Assembly (NCBI GenBank): GCA_900550785.1
Contig: URTL01000040.1
Span: 1 to 14,135, forward strand
Length of the DNA stretch: 14,135 bases
Direction of reading: 5' to 3'
From: an uncultured Collinsella sp.
GTDB lineage: Bacteria > Actinomycetota > Coriobacteriia > Coriobacteriales > Coriobacteriaceae
In this document: positions 12,257 through 14,135 of the stretch, piece by piece
Position numbering within the stretch: position 1 is the stretch's first letter
How the letters are laid out: each line of letters starts with the position of its first letter
Notes under the pieces: model-generated
Seen by the model: the letters and a program-made list of their open reading frames with translations, nothing else
What the model was told of the DNA's origin: nothing
Databases searched by the model: none
Program-made: the position numbers and the translations under genes

Positions 12257-13918
12257 CTATTGTACGCCGTTGGGATAGGCGATGCGCGCGGCAAGGCACT
12301 CAAGTGCCAGTACCAGGGCAAAACCGCAGCTCACGTCACTCAAAAAGTGCGCTCCAATCACGATGCGCCCAAAGGCGACGAGCGCCGCGATCACAGCCGC
12401 CGCCCAAAAGATCACGCGGCGACGCGAAGGTTTTTCCTTAAAGGCTGCCGCGGGAAGCCCGGCGAGCATAAGGCCAATCGCCGCATGCGCCGTGTGTCCG
12501 CTCGCAAACGACTTGAACCCGTCCTTAATCACGCCGGCGGCGATATAGGCCCACTTGTCGGGGTTGCCGATCACCCACCACGGCTGAAAATTGAGCCCCG
12601 GCGTGACCTCGATCACGCGCATGCGCGGGCGCGACCATAACGGCTTAACAATGACGTTGAGGATGATGGCCTGAGCGACCCACACGGCCAGCACCATCAA
12701 CGCCCAGCGCGTGAGCTCGTCGGGCTCGGTCGTGCGCGTAAAGCGATAGACGATGAGGTTGGCAGCACCAGAACGGGTGCGGGCAGGATCAATGCCAAAG
12801 CAGTACTTTGCACCGTCTGTCTTCTGATCGCCAACAATGGGAGTCCACGAATAGCTGCCGTCGGCATTCTTGTCGCCACGAACCATGGCAAACGACTGCA
12901 TGGAGTTATCATCGGGAGCGTTCTCGGGCGTACCGGTGCAGATGGTCGCATAGAGATGGCCATTGTACGAGACCATATCCCAAATGGCGCCGCCGTAGAT
13001 GCTGTCCTGATAGCGAATCGCCGGATAGTTAAACAACGTGTCCGAGTTAGCAATCTCGATGAAGCTGTCCTGGCCCTTCGACGGGTCAGGCGACGTCAGG
13101 ATTGTCGACACAAACTTACCGGCCGCGTCTTTACCCACATTACTGATGACGAGCTGGCCATCATGGACGCACATGCCGCGGATACCGGTAGAAATGCCCT
13201 GCTTGTAGGCAGCACCGTAATCCTGCATGCTCGAAAGGCCCTGATAGACAACTTTCCAATCATCCGTCTTAGGATCGATCTCATATACAGCAGGCAGGCC
13301 GCCTTTGCCGCCATTGGTCCTGACGCTGCCGCAGAAATAGAGCTTACCCTTATAGCTCACGGCATTGCGGAACAAAGGAGCGACGCCGTTGAGCGATTCA
13401 GAGAGTAGCAACTTGGTCTCACCGGTCTTGGTATTGATCTTGACCAAGATGCCGCCGCTGTCCTTGTCGGCCGTGCCGTCCTCCTTCTGCTGTCCATAGA
13501 AGAAGGTACCGTTAAACATGGCCTCCAGCGTCAGGCGCATGGTTTCGACATCAAAGGAATCGCCCAGCGTGCTGTTCATGAGCGTCAGCGTGTTGCCCAT
13601 CGCCGCATAGCAGGTGCCCACATAAAGCCAGTCACCATAGCTCGCAGCCGCCCAAGTGTAGCTCTGGCCGCGATCGCCTTCGTTGTTGGCCGTATTACCA
13701 TCGGCGCCCGGAACGGCAACGGCACCGTTACCCTGGTAGTCGACGATGCCATCCGGCTGCGACGTTCCTACCGTAGGATGCGAGAGCTTCTCAAAGGAAT
13801 ACCCATTTCCCGCATTGTAGGTAACGGCACCCGAAGCATCTTCGGCATGCGCCGGCAGCGGCGATACCAAGATAGCGGCAAGCGCTGCCACCAAGCCAAG
13901 TGTTCCCACTCGTCTCAT
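12257..13918 (-). CDS. Chimeric protein: secreted beta-propeller-like domain fused to a PAP2 phosphatase C-terminus
   Basis: 553 residues. Residues 1-25 are a signal peptide (MRRVGTLGLVAALAAILV..PAHA). Residues 30-390 are an extracellular domain with repeated short strands of the type GKLYFCGS, DGQLVISN, NGHLYATIC, suggesting a propeller; it resembles surface proteins I associate with coriobacteria. Residues 405-553 are four hydrophobic helices with PAP2 motifs: K425 and RPR (KPLWSRPRMR), SGH at 473-475, and R518/H524/D528 (GRIVIGAHFLSD). PAP2 enzymes remove phosphate from membrane lipids such as undecaprenyl or phosphatidyl phosphates. The join near residue 391 (about position 12747) is abrupt: the propeller seems to stop mid-domain and the PAP2 part lacks its first one or two helices. 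DNA on the propeller side looks less GC-rich. GGGGAGG lies 10 bases before the ATG. Whether the fusion works, or is a deletion or assembly product, is open. Confidence 0.75.
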   Translation of the reverse strand: MRRVGTLGLVAALAAILVSPLPAHAEDASGAVTYNAGNGYSFEKLSHPTVGTSQPDGIVDYQGNGAVAVPGADGNTANNEGDRGQSYTWAAASYGDWLYVGTCYAAMGNTLTLMNSTLGDSFDVETMRLTLEAMFNGTFFYGQQKEDGTADKDSGGILVKINTKTGETKLLLSESLNGVAPLFRNAVSYKGKLYFCGSVRTNGGKGGLPAVYEIDPKTDDWKVVYQGLSSMQDYGAAYKQGISTGIRGMCVHDGQLVISNVGKDAAGKFVSTILTSPDPSKGQDSFIEIANSDTLFNYPAIRYQDSIYGGAIWDMVSYNGHLYATICTGTPENAPDDNSMQSFAMVRGDKNADGSYSWTPIVGDQKTDGAKYCFGIDPARTRSGAANLIVYRFTRTTEPDELTRWALMVLAVWVAQAIILNVIVKPLWSRPRMRVIEVTPGLNFQPWWVIGNPDKWAYIAAGVIKDGFKSFASGHTAHAAIGLMLAGLPAAAFKEKPSRRRVIFWAAAVIAALVAFGRIVIGAHFLSDVSCGFALVLALECLAARIAYPNGVQ

Positions 13919-14135
13919 AAGGTTATAGCCTCCCCTGTCCTAAAGCCCAGTTTTAGCATTCTTCATTTCTGTCCACGGTTAATTGCAATCTGAGCACAGC
14001 AATAATCAGCGTATAAATATACACCTGTAATTTTTTGGACGGGTTCATAGATGCTCGATTGGTAGCGAATTCCGCGCAAACCGTCACCAAACTCCACTTT
14101 TGCCGCATCTAAAGGTTATTTTTGCGCAAATTTTT
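13919..14135. other. Non-coding upstream region of the propeller-PAP2 gene
   Basis: 217 bases with no supported gene, AT-rich compared with the flanks. It should hold the promoter of the minus-strand gene at 13918, but no convincing -35/-10 pair was found. The distal part (about 14036-14135) contains a self-complementary TTTGCGCAAA near 14122-14131 and is cut by the window edge. Confidence 0.4.

Noticed and set aside
1..14135. tRNA, rRNA or known riboswitch
   Set aside because: No cloverleaf, rRNA-like stretch or recognisable aptamer core was seen by eye on either strand; a covariance-model scan would be needed to exclude weak ones.

Overview
The window looks like a chromosomal segment of a gut coriobacterium, most likely Collinsella or a close relative. 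The reasons are a GC-rich genome with strong Shine-Dalgarno sites, mannose-family PTS genes beside FrlB-like SIS proteins, and many small hairpins of one recurrent type. The genus is inferred from overall character and family knowledge; no database search was possible.

The core (about 3.1-10.5 kb) is a catabolic cluster, mostly on the minus strand. In transcription order it holds a DMT/EamA-type exporter (7143-8225), a mannose-family PTS permease encoded as EIIAB, EIIC and EIID (6960 down to 4359), and a FrlB-like SIS protein (SIS1, 3178-4161), closed by a good intrinsic terminator at 3113-3143. A second SIS protein (SIS2, 8557-9549) lies upstream and is divergent from a GntR/UTRA regulator (9756-10478, plus strand). 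Both SIS proteins keep the Glu and His that align with the deglycase active site of FrlB, and both end in an RRYMWKL.Y tail. The best reading is uptake and phosphorylation of an Amadori-type compound (fructoselysine or glucoselysine class) by the PTS, followed by cleavage to a hexose phosphate and an amino acid. The substrate is inferred.

The left flank (1-3.1 kb, all minus strand) holds a second GntR/UTRA regulator (88-807), a YitT-family membrane protein (1026-2033) and a HAD phosphatase (2389-3018). A 13-bp motif, ACGT-N5-ACGT or one base off, occurs upstream of this GntR gene, upstream of the EIIAB gene and upstream of the exporter. It is a candidate operator tying the three together. A different motif (AGGCATACAAGTTA) occurs three times in the SIS2/GntR2 divergent promoter region and overlaps both predicted -10 boxes. 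The pathway thus appears split between two regulons.

The right flank (10.5-14.1 kb, minus strand) holds a PAT-like GNAT acetyltransferase, a threonine-aldolase-family PLP enzyme and an unusual protein. In the last, a secreted beta-propeller-like domain runs straight into the C-terminal part of a PAP2 membrane phosphatase, as if two genes had been joined by a deletion.

The intergenic DNA is unusually structured. There are six hairpins carrying a related AAAGGGGAC-type core, two copies of a 3'-end element with a conserved flank and a covarying stem, a roughly 119-bp palindromic MITE-like element, and a cluster of three stem-loops between EIID and SIS1.
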